Of a stretch of DNA of 64,000 nt, positions 34,627-45,269 are shown in pieces; positions within the stretch are counted from its first letter, which is position 1; each line of letters opens with the position of its first letter. Below the pieces are notes generated by a model that did not search any database, had not been told where the DNA came from, and saw only the letters and a program-made list of their open reading frames with translations. The DNA is from Euborellia annulipes. Taxonomy: Eukaryota > Arthropoda > Insecta > Dermaptera > Anisolabididae. Location of the stretch: positions 1 to 64,000 of the forward strand of contig JAKCPI010009397.1 in NCBI GenBank assembly GCA_023213315.1. Reading direction: 5' to 3'. The position numbers and the translations under genes are program-made.

Positions 34627-35512
34627 GCCAAAAAATTGAAAAGTTGAGTTAAGCACGGGATATTGTTTCAAATGCTATAATTAATAGTATTTTTTATGAA
34701 ATATGTCCTTAAAAAATTTATATTTAATGTTACTTGCACAATTGACAAAAAAATCTGGTGTGACTGGCGCACAGCATACAACTTTCTCTTACCTTCGGTA
34801 ATCGAAAGTTGTGTTCAGTGCTTGTCACACCAGATTTTTTGTGTCGACATGTATTTAGTTTCCGACAGTACGGTATATTCGATTTTCAAAATGTAAAATT
34901 TATAAGTATGGGAAAATATTTATATTTTGTTACCATGGCAACCATTTCTCCTATCTTTTCTATGGAGAACAAGAGTAAAGTGGTCTTCAGAAGATTTCAA
35001 TCCCAAAATGAGAATATACATTTTAAAGAGAATCTAAAAAATAATTGATTTTTGAATTTAAAAAAAAATCGTTGGAGCAAATTTAGAGAAAATCGAAAAA
35101 AACTGAAAAAGTACATCAGTAAAGTACTAGTACTCTTTGGCCGATTTTGTTCAAAAGCTTCGTGTCACGTCCCATGGGGGTGGCTAACTTAAATATAAAA
35201 TTTCAACCTCTTAGCTCTTTTCGTTCTTGAGATATTTTGTTCACAGACACACTGTCACACAGACAGACAGACCATGTCGCGAAAACCACTTTTTTAGATT
35301 CAGGGGACCTCAAAACGTGTATAACCATCAAAATCTCGACATCGAATTTTTGACATGAATCCAATACTTTCTCTCTCTATATATATTAACATATATATAG
35401 AGGTAAGAGAAAGTAAAAATTATATATAATCCAATGAAAACAAAAAACTTTAATGTTAATTTTCTCAAAACTCGGTAGCTGGCGCTTGACACACTAATGC
35501 GTAACAGGGTCC
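34627..35512 (-). mobile_element. GGACCC-family MITE (minus), interrupted by an X-box element
   Basis: The right end CTAATGCGTAACAGGGTCC is intact; the left end is truncated. An X-box element (34754-35414) sits in its A-tract, and the uninterrupted sequence is known from 42811-43060. Confidence 0.8.
34754..35414 (+). mobile_element. Hairpin-ended X-box repeat, full-length reference copy
   Basis: Boundaries come from its insertion in a known MITE. It starts TCTGGTGTGAC and ends GGTAAGAGAAAGT. The first 88 nt fold into a long imperfect hairpin (arms TCTGGTGTGAC, CGCACAG, ACAACTTTC). The last 60 nt form a second AT-rich palindrome (ACTTTCTCTCTATATAT). The body has GTTACCATGGCAAC at 34929-34942, TACTAGTAC and an ACACAGACAGACAGACC microsatellite. 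No duplication flanks it beyond the A-tract. The lack of TSD, terminal hairpins and a central microsatellite recall Helentron-derived HINE/DINE elements; this class is a guess. Confidence 0.75.
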
Positions 35513-35514
35513 AT

Positions 35515-36710
35515 ATAATCGTATGGAGGAGGGCCGTCTAATTAACAGGAAGGTGAAGAAAATAGACTTTATTAGACCCAAAATTATTTATTTCCTATGC
35601 CATTCCTTTAAATAAAAAAATTGAGTAGAAAATAAATTTTAGGAGGGGGGATAGAACTTTCTGAGGTCTGGAATACCATTTTTCAATTATTTAAACCCTA
35701 GAGAAGCATCATTTAAAATTTTATTAAAATCGGGTGAAAAATAAATTTTAGGTGAGAGGTCCCTACTATACTAGTATATTGGAGATCAATGGGCGCAAAG
35801 TCAGAATCATAAATTTTGAAAATCGTGAAACATTAATGTTTAATGAAATCCGTGCGATTAATAAAATAAAAATTGAATATATATATGTGTGTAGGGAACA
35901 TGAAAAAAAAAAACATGTACATCGTCTTGAATGGAGGATCATGAAGAGGTCACTCATTCAGTTTGAGTTAATTATTTTAAAATTATAGTTTTCACGAATA
36001 TTTTAAATGATTTAAATAGATATAATCAGCAGGTCCTATAATCATTGAATTCGTGATGGAAATAATCATGATATATATATATATATATATATATGCCCTA
36101 CTACACACCTTCACCTAGGAAGCAAAATTTTTTTTTTACCAAATTGAGAATCTAATTTTAGCTGAGATACCAGAGGTTATTATTTGAAAATGTGTTATCA
36201 AAACAAAGGTAAAATGATATGAATTGTGTATAGGAAATACAAGTTTCGGTTTCGGCCGAAACTAGCATTTAGGCCAAAATTCGGTATCAGTTGGACTCTA
36301 ATTAAGACATGTTTATAAATTTTTATTGAATTCGTTAGACACATTCTGTAAAATTTTAGAGTGGTGTGATGTCAGAGAATCAACAAAACGTAAAATTAAA
36401 ACTTTATTGATGCTGAGATATAAATTAATTTTGCTTTCTTACAATAACGAAAAATTCTGACGAAGGCTAAATGGCGAAAAGTGAAATAAATTTGTATCTT
36501 AGAATTAAACTTACAGAGAGAAATGAGAAATCTCCGACCCCACACCCCAACAAGACTAAAAGGCATAGGTTAATAAACTTTTTTTTTGCGTACCACTTAT
36601 ATGAATAACTGCTCAGTACCAATGACTAGACGGAGACTAACTCACATTTTGGCAATGTTGTTTTACGTGAGTGACAAAATTAAAACACTATTCCATTGTT
36701 TATATTAAAA
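35515..36710. other. AT-rich sequence, no gene seen
   Basis: Includes an AT microsatellite at 36071-36094 and an eroded CCGAAAC hAT piece at 36235-36300. The open frames around 35752-35988 show no family resemblance. Confidence 0.45.
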
Positions 36711-36714
36711 ATTT

Positions 36715-36990
36715 TTCATATTAAAAAAAAAAAACAATGAATTAATCATATGAGAAAACGTCTGAGTGTGCTTCAACTTTACAGTGCGGGCCAATATCGA
36801 AGCACTCCCATATATTTTCTTATATGATTAATTCATTGTTTTTATAAAAGAAGATCCAAATCATTAATCTATTCTACATTTGAACCCCTAAGGTTTTCAT
36901 TAAAAATTTTTCATATTTTCTTTTTTTTGTAAAAACAATGAAATAATCACATGAGTAAACGCATGGGGGTGCTTTAAAATTGACCCTACA
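36715..36990. repeat. MITE-like inverted repeat, AACAATGAAATAATCA family
   Basis: Arms with AACAATGAATTAATCATATG and complement, in three orientations; GGGGGTGCTT near the end. A shared GAAGCACTCCCAT segment points to the copy at 39425-39660. Confidence 0.5.
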
Positions 36991-37167
36991 AATTAATTCA
37001 TATTTATCCAAACTAGAGTTTACTACGCCTCCCTTTAAAAACATTTAATCATGACGACATCCTCCCTTAAAGTAATACAGAGATATTTTTAAATGGTAGG
37101 CCTAATATTGATATTACCTCAAAAAATAAGATTTTTAAATGATGAAGATAGGGGCAGCCTGCTGGAT

Positions 37168-37424
37168 ATTATTGAGAAGGATAAATAAATAAAATCCGGA
37201 GCTGATGATCAGGCAATTTATTTGGATTAATTCCGTCCGCTATAAGTCGACGTTTCGGAGCCAAAACGACTCCTTCTTCAGGACCATGCGGTTGTTTTTT
37301 TTTTGACACCCCATGGTCCTGAAGAAGGAGTCGTTTTGGCTCCAAAGACGTCGACGGAATTAATCCAAATAAATTGCCTGATCATCACCTCCGGATTTTA
37401 TTTATTCATCCTTCTCAATAAAGA
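37168..37424 (+). mobile_element. Palindromic hammerhead pair
   Basis: Long arms with GATCAGGCAATTTATTTGG and its complement. The minus motif at 37249-37281 is textbook: CTGAAGA, stem II GGAG/CTCC, GAAACGTC. The plus partner at 37319-37352 keeps stem II but has AAAGACGTC. Confidence 0.75.
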
Positions 37425-37474
37425 TTTTTAAATTTTTTTAAATATAAATACTAAATAAAATATTAGAGTGAGGT

Positions 37475-37850
37475 AGATGGCTGAGTAGATCTTATTGTAG
37501 TATGGAATAAAGAAAAGGGCAATTACAGCTACGTTTATTTCGTTTATTTGTCACTTCAAGCCGATGTTTCGGAGTGATATATGACCATACTCAGGGCTGA
37601 AGCGTTTCAACAAAATTCCTTAAAAATTGTGTAAATTGTTTCTTGCCATTTAATAAGCGAGTCTGGGTTAGATTCTAACCTAAGCCTTTGGTCCTTATTA
37701 AAAGGCAAGAAAAAATTTTTGAGGAATTTTGTTGACACGCTTCAGCCCTGAGGATGGTCGTATACCAGACAGAAACGACAGCTTGAAGTGACTAATAAAC
37801 GAAATAAACTTAGCTGCAATCGCTCTTTTCTTTATTCCTTACTATAAATA
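37475..37850 (+). mobile_element. Palindromic hammerhead pair
   Basis: Motifs 37563-37594 (minus, CTGAGTATGG to CCGAAACATC) and 37748-37779 (plus, CTGAGGATGG to AGAAACGAC). Outer arms share TATGGAATAAAG and ATTACAGCTA-like segments. The related single motif at 32496-32527 has the same flanks (TTTCGTTTAATAGGCACTTC). Confidence 0.65.
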
Positions 37851-38049
37851 AAATAACTTGTTTAAATCATTGATAATCGTTTTCGCTTGGAAACCATTAA
37901 TTTGTCTACCACAGTTTAAAAACATCTAATGTTAATTTACTAATAAATAAATAAAGTTAAGATTTATTAAAAGAAGAAAAAAATTTCTCAAAAAAGATGA
38001 CAAGAAATGCGCATAGCAATTAATTATTATATATATACATAAAGTTTGT

Positions 38050-38320
38050 TTGTCTTGTGGATAAAGCACACACAATTAGTCTGAATGGTGATCTCCCGAT
38101 GAGTTGTTGGTGGGAGGAGGTCGCCATTTGTGTGTAAGTCGAGGGCAGCTCTCAAGCACTAAATATCCTAGATAAGGGACACAAAGGAAGGACTTTAGGT
38201 GGGTCCTTAAGCAGGTCGTCTTAAAGCCCCGTGCAGCAACCCTTTTGCTTTGCCTATTATTAGAGCAAGATTCATCGGCCTAGGGTCATCCAAGTCAACT
38301 AACTAAAAGGAGGGAGAGAG
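38050..38320. other. GC-richer single-copy island
   Basis: Unique sequence with CTAAATATCCTAGATAAG, CCTATTATTAG and GGTGGGTCCTTAAG. No coding frame supported. A smaller island of similar kind is 54560-54790, just downstream of the 54802 exon. Confidence 0.25.
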
Positions 38321-38889
38321 ATAGAGGTTTCTGTGAAGGCAATAAACATTTTTCACCTATCTGAATTATGATCTTTTAATAATTATTATGCATAGCTTTA
38401 TCCAGTTTGCGGTTCTATAACCGGCTTCGATAAAGCTTGATTATTGGAAGGAACAAATTTATATCTTGTTCTAAACTAAGAATTATTAAATCTTCGAATA
38501 AAAGATTATTTTATAATATTAAAATACAAAACAATTTAAAAAAAAAATTGGCTACTGTCATTTTTAAAAATATATGAAAATAATATTTGAAGAAGTGGCT
38601 GTAGATAACAGGGCCGTGCCAGAAAATAATATTTCGGGGGGGGGGGGGGGGTTTGATTTGGTGGAACAGTAGAAAATCATAAAATCGTTTTAATAAAATA
38701 AATAAAATGGTGTTACTTATCATATATATTTATTAGAAAACCATTCCAGAATTTTGTTTGTAGTGATTGATGACTATTATGTTGTGTATAACAACAAAGT
38801 AAGACAGGCCACTAAAATAAATATCTTTTTTTATTTCGGGGGGGATCAATCCCCCTGATCCCCCCTGGCTACGGCCTTGGTAGATAAGG

Positions 38890-39300
38890 ATATTCCACTG
38901 GAAGGCAGGTGCAGCCAAAAACAAAATAAAAAGCCTCTAGATGCCCCAGAATACCGAGGCGTTTCGGGTCAAATTTATTGTCCTATCATAAGGTAAAATT
39001 TACTCAAAGGAAATATAATTAGATAATTTTTCAGAAAGGGCATTTGACGAAAAATTAAATGTAACGCCCCCTTTTAACTATAACTAACTAACTCTGGGCT
39101 ATTTGAGAATGTGAGTGAATAATTTTTTCTATATGTAGGCTTTATATATATATAAAATAGTATAATTATATTTCTTTTGTGTAAATTTTATCTTATGTAG
39201 CAAGGACTGTGATGCGACAATAAATTTGACCCGAAACGTCTCGGTATTCTGTGGGCATCCAAAGGCTTTTAATTTTTTGGCTGCACATGCCTTCCAGTGG
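38890..39300 (+). mobile_element. Palindromic hammerhead-related pair, degenerate box 1
   Basis: Outer ends GTGCAGCCAAAAAC and TTTTTGGCTGCAC. GAAACGTC is kept at 39233-39240 (plus) but box 1 reads CTGTGATG. The minus side at about 38958 has GGCGTTTCGG. The unit belongs to the family by its arms and flanks, but both ribozymes look decayed. Confidence 0.55.
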
Positions 39301-39424
39301 AATATATTTGAAAATTGTCAAGACATAAATATGTGAATCACAGATTAATAATCAAAACCTCGATTAAAGTTGTAGATTTTCAATTTATAATGAGAGAATT
39401 TTTTTTCCACAAGGGCGGAGGTTA

Positions 39425-39660
39425 ATCCCATGATTGTCAATTTCCTACTGAATGTTAGCATCTCCATGCTTTTTCTTATGTGATCATTTCATTGTTTTGT
39501 TTGATTTTTATTTCAAAAATGTTTAATGGAACTTTTTTTACTTTTTTAGTTCAAATGTAGAAGAGAATCTATGAGAATCACAAAAGATTTCCATCTTCTT
39601 TTATAAAAACAATGAAATAATCACATGCATGGGGATGCTTCAATATTAACCCGAACTGTA
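39425..39660. repeat. MITE-like inverted repeat, AACAATGAAATAATCA family
   Basis: Left arm GCATCTCCATGC...ATTTCATTGTTTT and right arm AACAATGAAATAATCACATG with CATGGGGATGCTT. Interior AT-rich. Confidence 0.55.
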
Positions 39661-40015
39661 ATTACCGATTCCATACATATTTTAAATAATGTAATCAAAA
39701 GCAGTCACAGGCACAGGATTTCGTTAAGGGGGGGGGAGGGGGGAGAGAAATTTGTGATCTAGCATCAAAGGATGGGAGTGTAAAGAATAAAAATATGATT
39801 TTGTTGAGAATTCTTAAATCAGGATTAATTAAAAACTTCTAAATGATTGAAATAATAATTATAGTAATGTTTTTTCATCCGAGGGGAGGGGGGAGTGCGG
39901 GGGGCACCGCATCCCTTCCAGGCATCGCTAGAGATCATTAGATGTATATATAAATATTGGACTGCATCCACACTCTTTCATTTTACCGGTATAGCTTTAT
40001 TCGTTATTTATATAT

Positions 40016-40111
40016 CTCTTTCTATCTATTAATTCTACTTTTTTCAATTTTTTTTATTTGTATATACAAATAAAAAAAATTGAAAAAAGTAGAATTAATA
40101 GATAGAAAGAG
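40016..40111. repeat. Spacerless perfect 96-nt palindrome beside the USP48-like donor
   Basis: Two 48-nt arms (40016-40063 and 40064-40111) are exact reverse complements with no spacer. The right arm ends 22 nt from the exon edge at 40134, so a transcript would carry a 48-bp hairpin immediately after the 5' splice site. It is AT-rich and has no relative elsewhere in the window. It could be a recent fold-back duplication or an assembly artefact. Confidence 0.9.
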
Positions 40112-40133
40112 AAAATATGTCGAATGAACTCAC

Positions 40134-40259
40134 CCTGAGCACGATGACCGAATTGGGGAAGACATGCAGCTGTGCCAGGGTAGCGTTGTTATCAGTGAGC
40201 TCGCAGTCGCCGAGGATTAGGTGCTGGTCGAAGGGCGCTACGCCGTATCGGTGCATGAG
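40134..40259 (-). CDS. USP48: USP48-like exon: core of the C-terminal ubiquitin-like domain
   Basis: Exon of 126 nt (42 codons, phase 0 at both ends), acceptor ttgttggccag, donor GTGAGT (ACTCAC at 40128-40133). The peptide begins LMHRYGVAPFDQHL, continues LTDNNATLAQL and ends VFPNSVIVLR. This aligns without gaps to the human USP48 ubiquitin-like domain (IMHAFSVAPFDQNL, LSDDCATLGTL, VIPESVILLK), the best match in the window. In USP48 this domain follows the DUSP repeats and precedes a short acidic C-terminal tail. The tail exon should lie at lower coordinates on this strand; I did not find it. The exon is separated from its upstream partner (51695) by an 11.4 kb intron full of repeats. A perfect 96-nt palindrome lies 22 nt inside the downstream intron. 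Confidence 0.92.
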
Positions 40260-40379
40260 CTGGCCAACAAATTCACTCAATCAGATAACAAAATTCTCGT
40301 GTGCTTTTTCGTCAATAAGATCCGGAGAGTTCTTTAGAAGAATAAAGTGAGGGCATGTTTTCAAATATACACAAACACT

Positions 40380-41250
40380 TGCTTTTTTTTTTTAATAATA
40401 TATAAATGTTTAAAAAATGAAATTTCTTGATATCTGGGATTTTTTTAATCACATTCACATACACTCACTCACACATACAAACACAAAGAGATTTTCTGTA
40501 AATGATTTTGATTAAAAGAAAACAATTTAATAGTTAAAAATAGACGGAAAGAGAAAGATTGGGGCTCACTCGACTAAAAAATAAAAATACTTGATTGGAA
40601 GGCAATTAGAACGTATTGAAAATGAATTTGACATTTATTTGACACACCAAAATAAAAAATAATAATCATTTTGGGGAGAAAGAATGATGATTTCTGTTAA
40701 TGAAATATGATTGGAAAAAAAAACAAATAAAAATATTATATTGAAAATGTTAATTTTTACCTTGTGACGTTTTTAACCAAAGTCAGAACAATTGTTTATC
40801 AAATATTTCACAAACACACACACACACGAATATTTAAAACACTAAATAAAACATTAAAACAAATTCGAATGAAATATATTTATACGAAATTAGAACGCTT
40901 GACATTTGCATGCAAAGAATACACAAACAGCATGGAATTGTCAAAGTCGTCGTCGTTGTCGTCTACTTCGACTGCTCGACTCAATTACATATCAAAAATA
41001 TTTAAAAAAAACTCAATTGAAAAAAATATTTTGATATATCAATAAATAATTAATTTTTTTTTAAATCGATTTATCAAATATTTTTTATATTATATCGATA
41101 TTTCTGAGAAGCTCAACAACTAGACCGCCCAATTCAAAAAGGAACTATCAAAAAAAGAATTTTCATATTCATTTATTATTTTAACAAATGAAATGAAACA
41201 GTATGCATTTGTAAACACAAAAATAATTTAAAAAATTTTCAAAAATAATT
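40380..41250. other. USP48-like intron, AT-rich, nothing recognised
   Basis: A short Lys/Ile-rich open frame at 40764-41045 includes TCGTCGTCGTTGTCGTC but lacks family resemblance. Intron stretches 42430-42800, 43215-43440, 44960-45260, 46040-46430, 46900-47480 and 48320-49560 are likewise empty. Confidence 0.45.
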
Positions 41251-41258
41251 TTAAAAAT

Positions 41259-41320
41259 CTGGCGTGTCGCACAGCACACAAGTAATCGAAAGTTGTGTTT
41301 TGTGCTTGTCACACCAGATT
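41259..41320 (+). repeat. Terminal hairpin of the X-box repeat, shortened
   Basis: TCTGGCGTGTCGCACAGCAC arm, AGTTGTGTTTTGTGCTTGTC arm, loop reduced. Smaller relics of the hairpin are at 13645-13690, 24425-24455, 32545-32580, 45878-45905, 50092-50150 and 59928-59975. Confidence 0.55.
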
Positions 41321-41419
41321 TTTCGTGTCCACATATATTTAGTTTTTTAAGATGTAAAATTTATAAGTATGGGAAATATATTTAAAATTCAAAAATCAAT
41401 TATGTTTTAGATTCTCTTT

Positions 41420-41740
41420 GGGAAAGGGAGACGTTTCGGACAAAATTTTATTTCTCCATCCTCAGCTCCTCGTTGGCTTATAAACTAATTAGGTACAAAG
41501 TTGTCATTAGTCGTGGCACGAATTTGTGCACATGTATTTTTTATAAAATATACATGTGCAAAAATTCGTGCCTCAACAACAATGAAAACTTTGTACCTAA
41601 ATTAGTTTATAAGCCAACGAGGACTGAGGAGAGACGAATAATTTTGTCCGAAACGTCTCCTTTTAGGCATTTGGCATCCAAAGGTTCTCTTTATTTGCTG
41701 CATCTGTACTTATTCTTTTCCATTCCATAACATCAACAGC
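41420..41740 (+). mobile_element. Palindromic hammerhead pair
   Basis: Motifs 41430-41465 (minus: CTGAGGATGGAG, TCCGAAACGTC) and 41624-41656 (plus: CTGAGGAGAGACG, GTCCGAAACGTC). The inner arms contain TGTGCACATGTATTTT and complement. A single arm of a sister copy with the same internal sequence is at 51340-51540. Confidence 0.7.
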
Positions 41741-41984
41741 AACTTCTTTTCAAATTATATATATAATAATAATTATTAATACGAGATAAGAGAAATAGAA
41801 AATTTAGGTAGTGTCATTTTTTTTTTCCTTGTAATTCAGTTTAATTTCCATTAAACGAAAAGGTCCCGTTGGAGCAAGGAAATAACTTATCTTAATGGGG
41901 GTTTGAATTTTAATTTAATTTCAATTAGTAAATCAGATTCTAATCTGTTGTCCGAATCACATTGAAGATAAATGTGTGTGAAAG

Positions 41985-42420
41985 GATGGTTTTAAGGGTC
42001 GGCCGCCCCCATTGGGGGTGGGTCAGTCCGAGATCAAGATAAATTGTTGAATCATATTTCCATCTCGAGAGTGCACCGAAGGTTTTTCCTTTTCCTTGGG
42101 CACAAAGACATTAGCCCTGTAGAGTGAGAGGGAGATAAGCAAATTTTGCTTAACCGGTTATCAGTATTAGACGAGAGGGAGGGAGGGTGGGTGGTCACTT
42201 TGGACCCTTTGCCTTTGCCTATGATTAAACGGGTGCATTTGTCCCTGCTGGGAGCCACTTGCAGGGAGATCCAAGTAGAAAAACTCGAAAGGGCATAAAT
42301 CGCCTTGGGATGTGTGGCGCCAAATGCCAGACACATCAGCCCTACACTGATGGTCGAGAAAGCCTCTGCACCAGACCTGAGGGGGTTAAATCACCAACAG
42401 TGACCAGCGATGACCCAAAA
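41985..42420. other. GC-richer single-copy island in the large USP48-like intron
   Basis: Unique sequence with GGCCGCCCCCATTGGGGG, GAGATAAGCAAATT and TTAACCGGTTATC. Two apparent frames have no family resemblance. Candidate regulatory element. Confidence 0.3.
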
Positions 42421-42810
42421 TAACAAGAAGGATGAACAGCCAGAAAAAATTTCTTTCTTTTTTTTATTGTATATATATAAGAGAATTTAATTTATAGAAT
42501 TTCTTTTATTTATATATTCCAGTATATGAAAAAAAATAACGCGATTCGATTAACAATAAAAATAAAATAAAAAAATATTAATGAGAAATTAGTATAATCT
42601 ATACTATAGGGGTGGCCAACTCAAATGATCTTATATTTTTCAAAATCTTTGACGTCTTCCTTTTTAGGAAATAATAAAAAATTTTAACATTTTACATCTC
42701 ATTTGAAGGCTGTACGCAAACTTTATAATTAGTTGCCTGAAATTGCAATTTTCTGATAATTCGTCTTCCACGTTGCCTATAAATTAAAATTGGCTTTTGG
42801 ATGTATATAT

Positions 42811-43060
42811 GGACCCTGTTACGCATTAGTGTGTCAAGCGCCAGCTACCGAGTTTTGAGAAAATTAACATTAAAGTTTTTTGTTTTCATTGGATTATATA
42901 TAATTTTTTTTGTCAATTGTGCAAGTAACATTAAATATAAATTTTTTTAGGACATATTTCATAAAAAATACTATTAATTAGAGCATTTGAAACAATATTC
43001 CGTGCTTAACTCAATTTTGAATTTTTTTGGTCTTTGACACACCATTGCATAACAAGGTCC
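42811..43060. mobile_element. GGACCC-family MITE with 4-bp duplication
   Basis: Ends GGACCCTGTTACGCATTAG and (reversed) GGACCTTGTTATGCAATGG, flanked by ATAT on both sides. The interior has AAAGTTTTTTGTTTTCATTGG. It borders a LINE fragment at 43065. Intronic in the USP48-like gene. Confidence 0.8.
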
Positions 43061-43064
43061 ATAT

Positions 43065-43212
43065 ATACTTTGAATTTCATTCTTCCTTTGTTCCCATGAC
43101 CTCCCGTGATTGGAACAAGCTCCCTGCGTCTATCTTCCCCAAAACCTACAATCTTCAGACTTTCAAGTCTAACCTCAACAGGCAAAAAAAAAAATCCCAA
43201 AAAGGAACATGA
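43065..43212 (+). pseudogene. LINE reverse transcriptase, C-terminal fragment
   Basis: Reads FEFHSSFVPMTSRDWNKLPA, then SIFPKTYNLQTFKSNLNR before a lysine run and stop. The pattern F-V/P-R-T-x-R-D/L-W-N-x-L-P followed by L-x-x-F-K is the usual end of ORF2 proteins of many non-LTR retrotransposons. The start is cut by the MITE ending at 43060. Clade cannot be told. Confidence 0.7.
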
Positions 43213-43468
43213 GGATATTGGTAAATATTAAATGAAAAATAATATACTGCAAATAGAAAGTTTTTATCTAATCTCTCCAATATAACTTATAATTGTGATA
43301 AACATTGTCTTAATTTTTGTCAATCTTAGATTAGATATAATAATGTATATTCTTTAGAATAAAGCTTATGATTCAAAATATGTATACAATTATTCAGCTC
43401 ATTGAGAGCAGTTACTGTTTTTTTTGTTTTTATGACTCTTGCATTGAATCACTTGTATTTTCACAGGC

Positions 43469-43500
43469 CTGATGATGGTCAACCTTGACCGAAACTGATC
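43469..43500 (+). ncRNA. Solo hammerhead-like motif
   Basis: CTGATGATGGTC, AACCTTGACCGAAACTGATC. Stem II GGTC/GACC is perfect; stem III is altered (ACTGATC). Confidence 0.45.
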
Positions 43501-44010
43501 ATTTGCAAATTCAGTCGTCTGGTACAAATATATATCCTCGACATAATTCTTGGAATTATAATTTTTCTTGCTCTTCCATCTGCATACAAGCGAGTAATCC
43601 TTCCAAATTCTCCACTCAACTTATACTCTCGTACTGTTTCTTCTTTTTATTGATTTCAAAGTTACTTAATTCAAATATAAAATTCCAACCTCCGTAGCTC
43701 TTTTCCTTCTTCCTTTTTTTAACACAGACAAACTATTTTGCTGGGCTCACTCAGGAGGCCTCAAAACATATATTTCCATCAAAATCTCGTCATCGAATTT
43801 GTGACACGATCGCAACACTTTTTCTCAACTTAAAAAAAATGGTGGGTAAAACCAATTTTGGAGAGTTTTAACCACTTTCGATCAATGTCCTGGTCAAAAT
43901 CTAAAAAAGTATTTTTTTAACAACTCGGCCTCTAAAAGCTAACTAAGTAGGAGGGGGTGGAAAAGATCTTAAAATAACATAAATAAAAAGCCTATAAGAG
44001 ATTTTGACTT

Positions 44011-44352
44011 GGAAATTCATTCTTCTCATCCTTCATCCTTCAGATTTTGGACCTGCAGATGCCGATCCACAGGACGACAACGTTTGACAGATCCTTTTCT
44101 GTGGAATCTGTGAGGGTGTGGAATGGCATCCCGGAGAGAGTCAGGCGATCGCGGTCTTTGGCCGCATTTAAGGCCCAATATTATAATTATCTAATGGGAG
44201 AGCAGAGGGGGTCGGTCGGTTGAGTGGAACGGGAATTGTGAGGAGAGAGCGAGAATAAAAATGGATAAATCTGTAAATAAAAATGTAAAATTTTCGTGCT
44301 CCAAGAGGCATTAGCCTCAGAGCAAAATAAAATCTATCTATCTATCTATCTA
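44011..44352 (+). pseudogene. LINE 3' end: reverse transcriptase C-terminus, short UTR and TCTA tail
   Basis: From 44050 the frame reads DLQMPIHRTTTFDRSFSV, then ESVRVWNGIPERVRRSRSL and AAFKAQYYNYL to a stop at 44221-44223. VRVWNxIP and SLxxFK are the C-terminal signature of non-LTR retrotransposon ORF2. An approximately 110-bp 3' UTR and a TCTA microsatellite (44333-44352) follow, the usual tail of such elements. It belongs to a different family from the fragment at 43065. The element is 5'-truncated. Confidence 0.78.
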
Positions 44353-44639
44353 AGAAGAGGTGAGGCAATCTATGATTCAAATCTGATTGTGTGGTTGCCT
44401 AATTACAGGGGGGAGGCAGACTTTAGAGTTCGAGAGACATTTTTATTTTTATTTCTCCTTACCATTTATTAACCCTCTCTTTATAATAAAGACTTTTTAA
44501 AAACAATCTCCTCAACAACTTTTAGATTCAAAATTTCTCTAACGTTCCAAAATAAATATTTATAAAGGACTGATTTAAATGAATAAGAAAAAAGCAATAA
44601 AAGTTATTTTGAATCCCAATATACATAAAACAAATTTCA

Positions 44640-44960
44640 GTTCGGTTTTTATCAGACACTCCATTCACAAGAGCGGGGAACTGGCCCTTAGGGCTGGTGG
44701 GGAAGGGAATCCTCTTAGTACACATCGAAACACCCACTTAAACACAAACAGACGAGGTGCAGAGGATTGAGTAACGGCGGCGGCGGCTGCTTTTCGGCCC
44801 GGCACTAAATCATGCAACACTTGGCCACTGGCAGTCCGATTTCTTGTTCGGTGTTTCTCTCTCTTTCTCGCCCTCTTCGGCCAAGTGACCAGAACCCCGA
44901 AAACAAACACCAGCCTCCACGGATTTTCATATCCTAAGGGGGGAGAGGGAGACACATGAC
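44640..44960. other. GC-richer single-copy island after the LINE end
   Basis: CGGCGGCGGCGGCTGC, GGCACTAAATCATGC and AACCCCGAAAACAAACA. Open on both strands but without recognisable protein or splice context. Confidence 0.3.
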
Positions 44961-45269
44961 GTGAGTTATAGGCCTTGCTCTCAAATTATAGAGCAGTTAT
45001 ACACCGGGGGAATAAATTCCTAAACAAAATTCGACATCTTTTAATTAAAATGAAGTGTTTCATAACTCTAATCAAATTTTATTATTAGTGGAAGAAAGAG
45101 AAATGAAATATGTTTATTAACACGAAATATCCAACAGAGAGTTATGAGATTGAAGAATCTTTTCGCTAAAAAATGAAGAATATTTAGTACTAGCCACAAG
45201 ACCGGCCTACTGGCTCTTCTGAATTTTATTTTAGTGTTTTTCTAATCTCTGTCTTTCCTTTAGCCCATA

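Larger units (their letters stand above)
38325..40010. other. Sequence below the last USP48-like exon; terminal exon not found
   Basis: G-runs at 38637-38651 and 38839 are parts of decayed GC-biased repeats (CCCCCTGATCCCCCC). I searched the minus strand for a short acidic final exon expected after VIVLR and did not recognise one. Confidence 0.4.

Noticed and set aside
34754..35414. Canonical Helitron
   Set aside because: Starts TC but has no CTRR with a 3' hairpin in either orientation; only a Helentron/HINE-type guess remains.
35752..35988. 78-codon frame starting MRGPYYTSILEING
   Set aside because: AT-driven Ile/Lys-rich composition, no family resemblance, no splice context.
36458..36482. 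CTGACGAAGGCTAAATGGCGAAAAG as a hammerhead
   Set aside because: Stem II does not pair and the cleavage triplet is absent. The same applies to 53911-53937 (CTGAAGAAGTAG, GAAACGTT).
42052..42336. 94-codon minus-strand frame in the 42 kb island
   Set aside because: No recognisable domain and would have to lie inside the USP48-like intron on the same strand without splice signals in phase.
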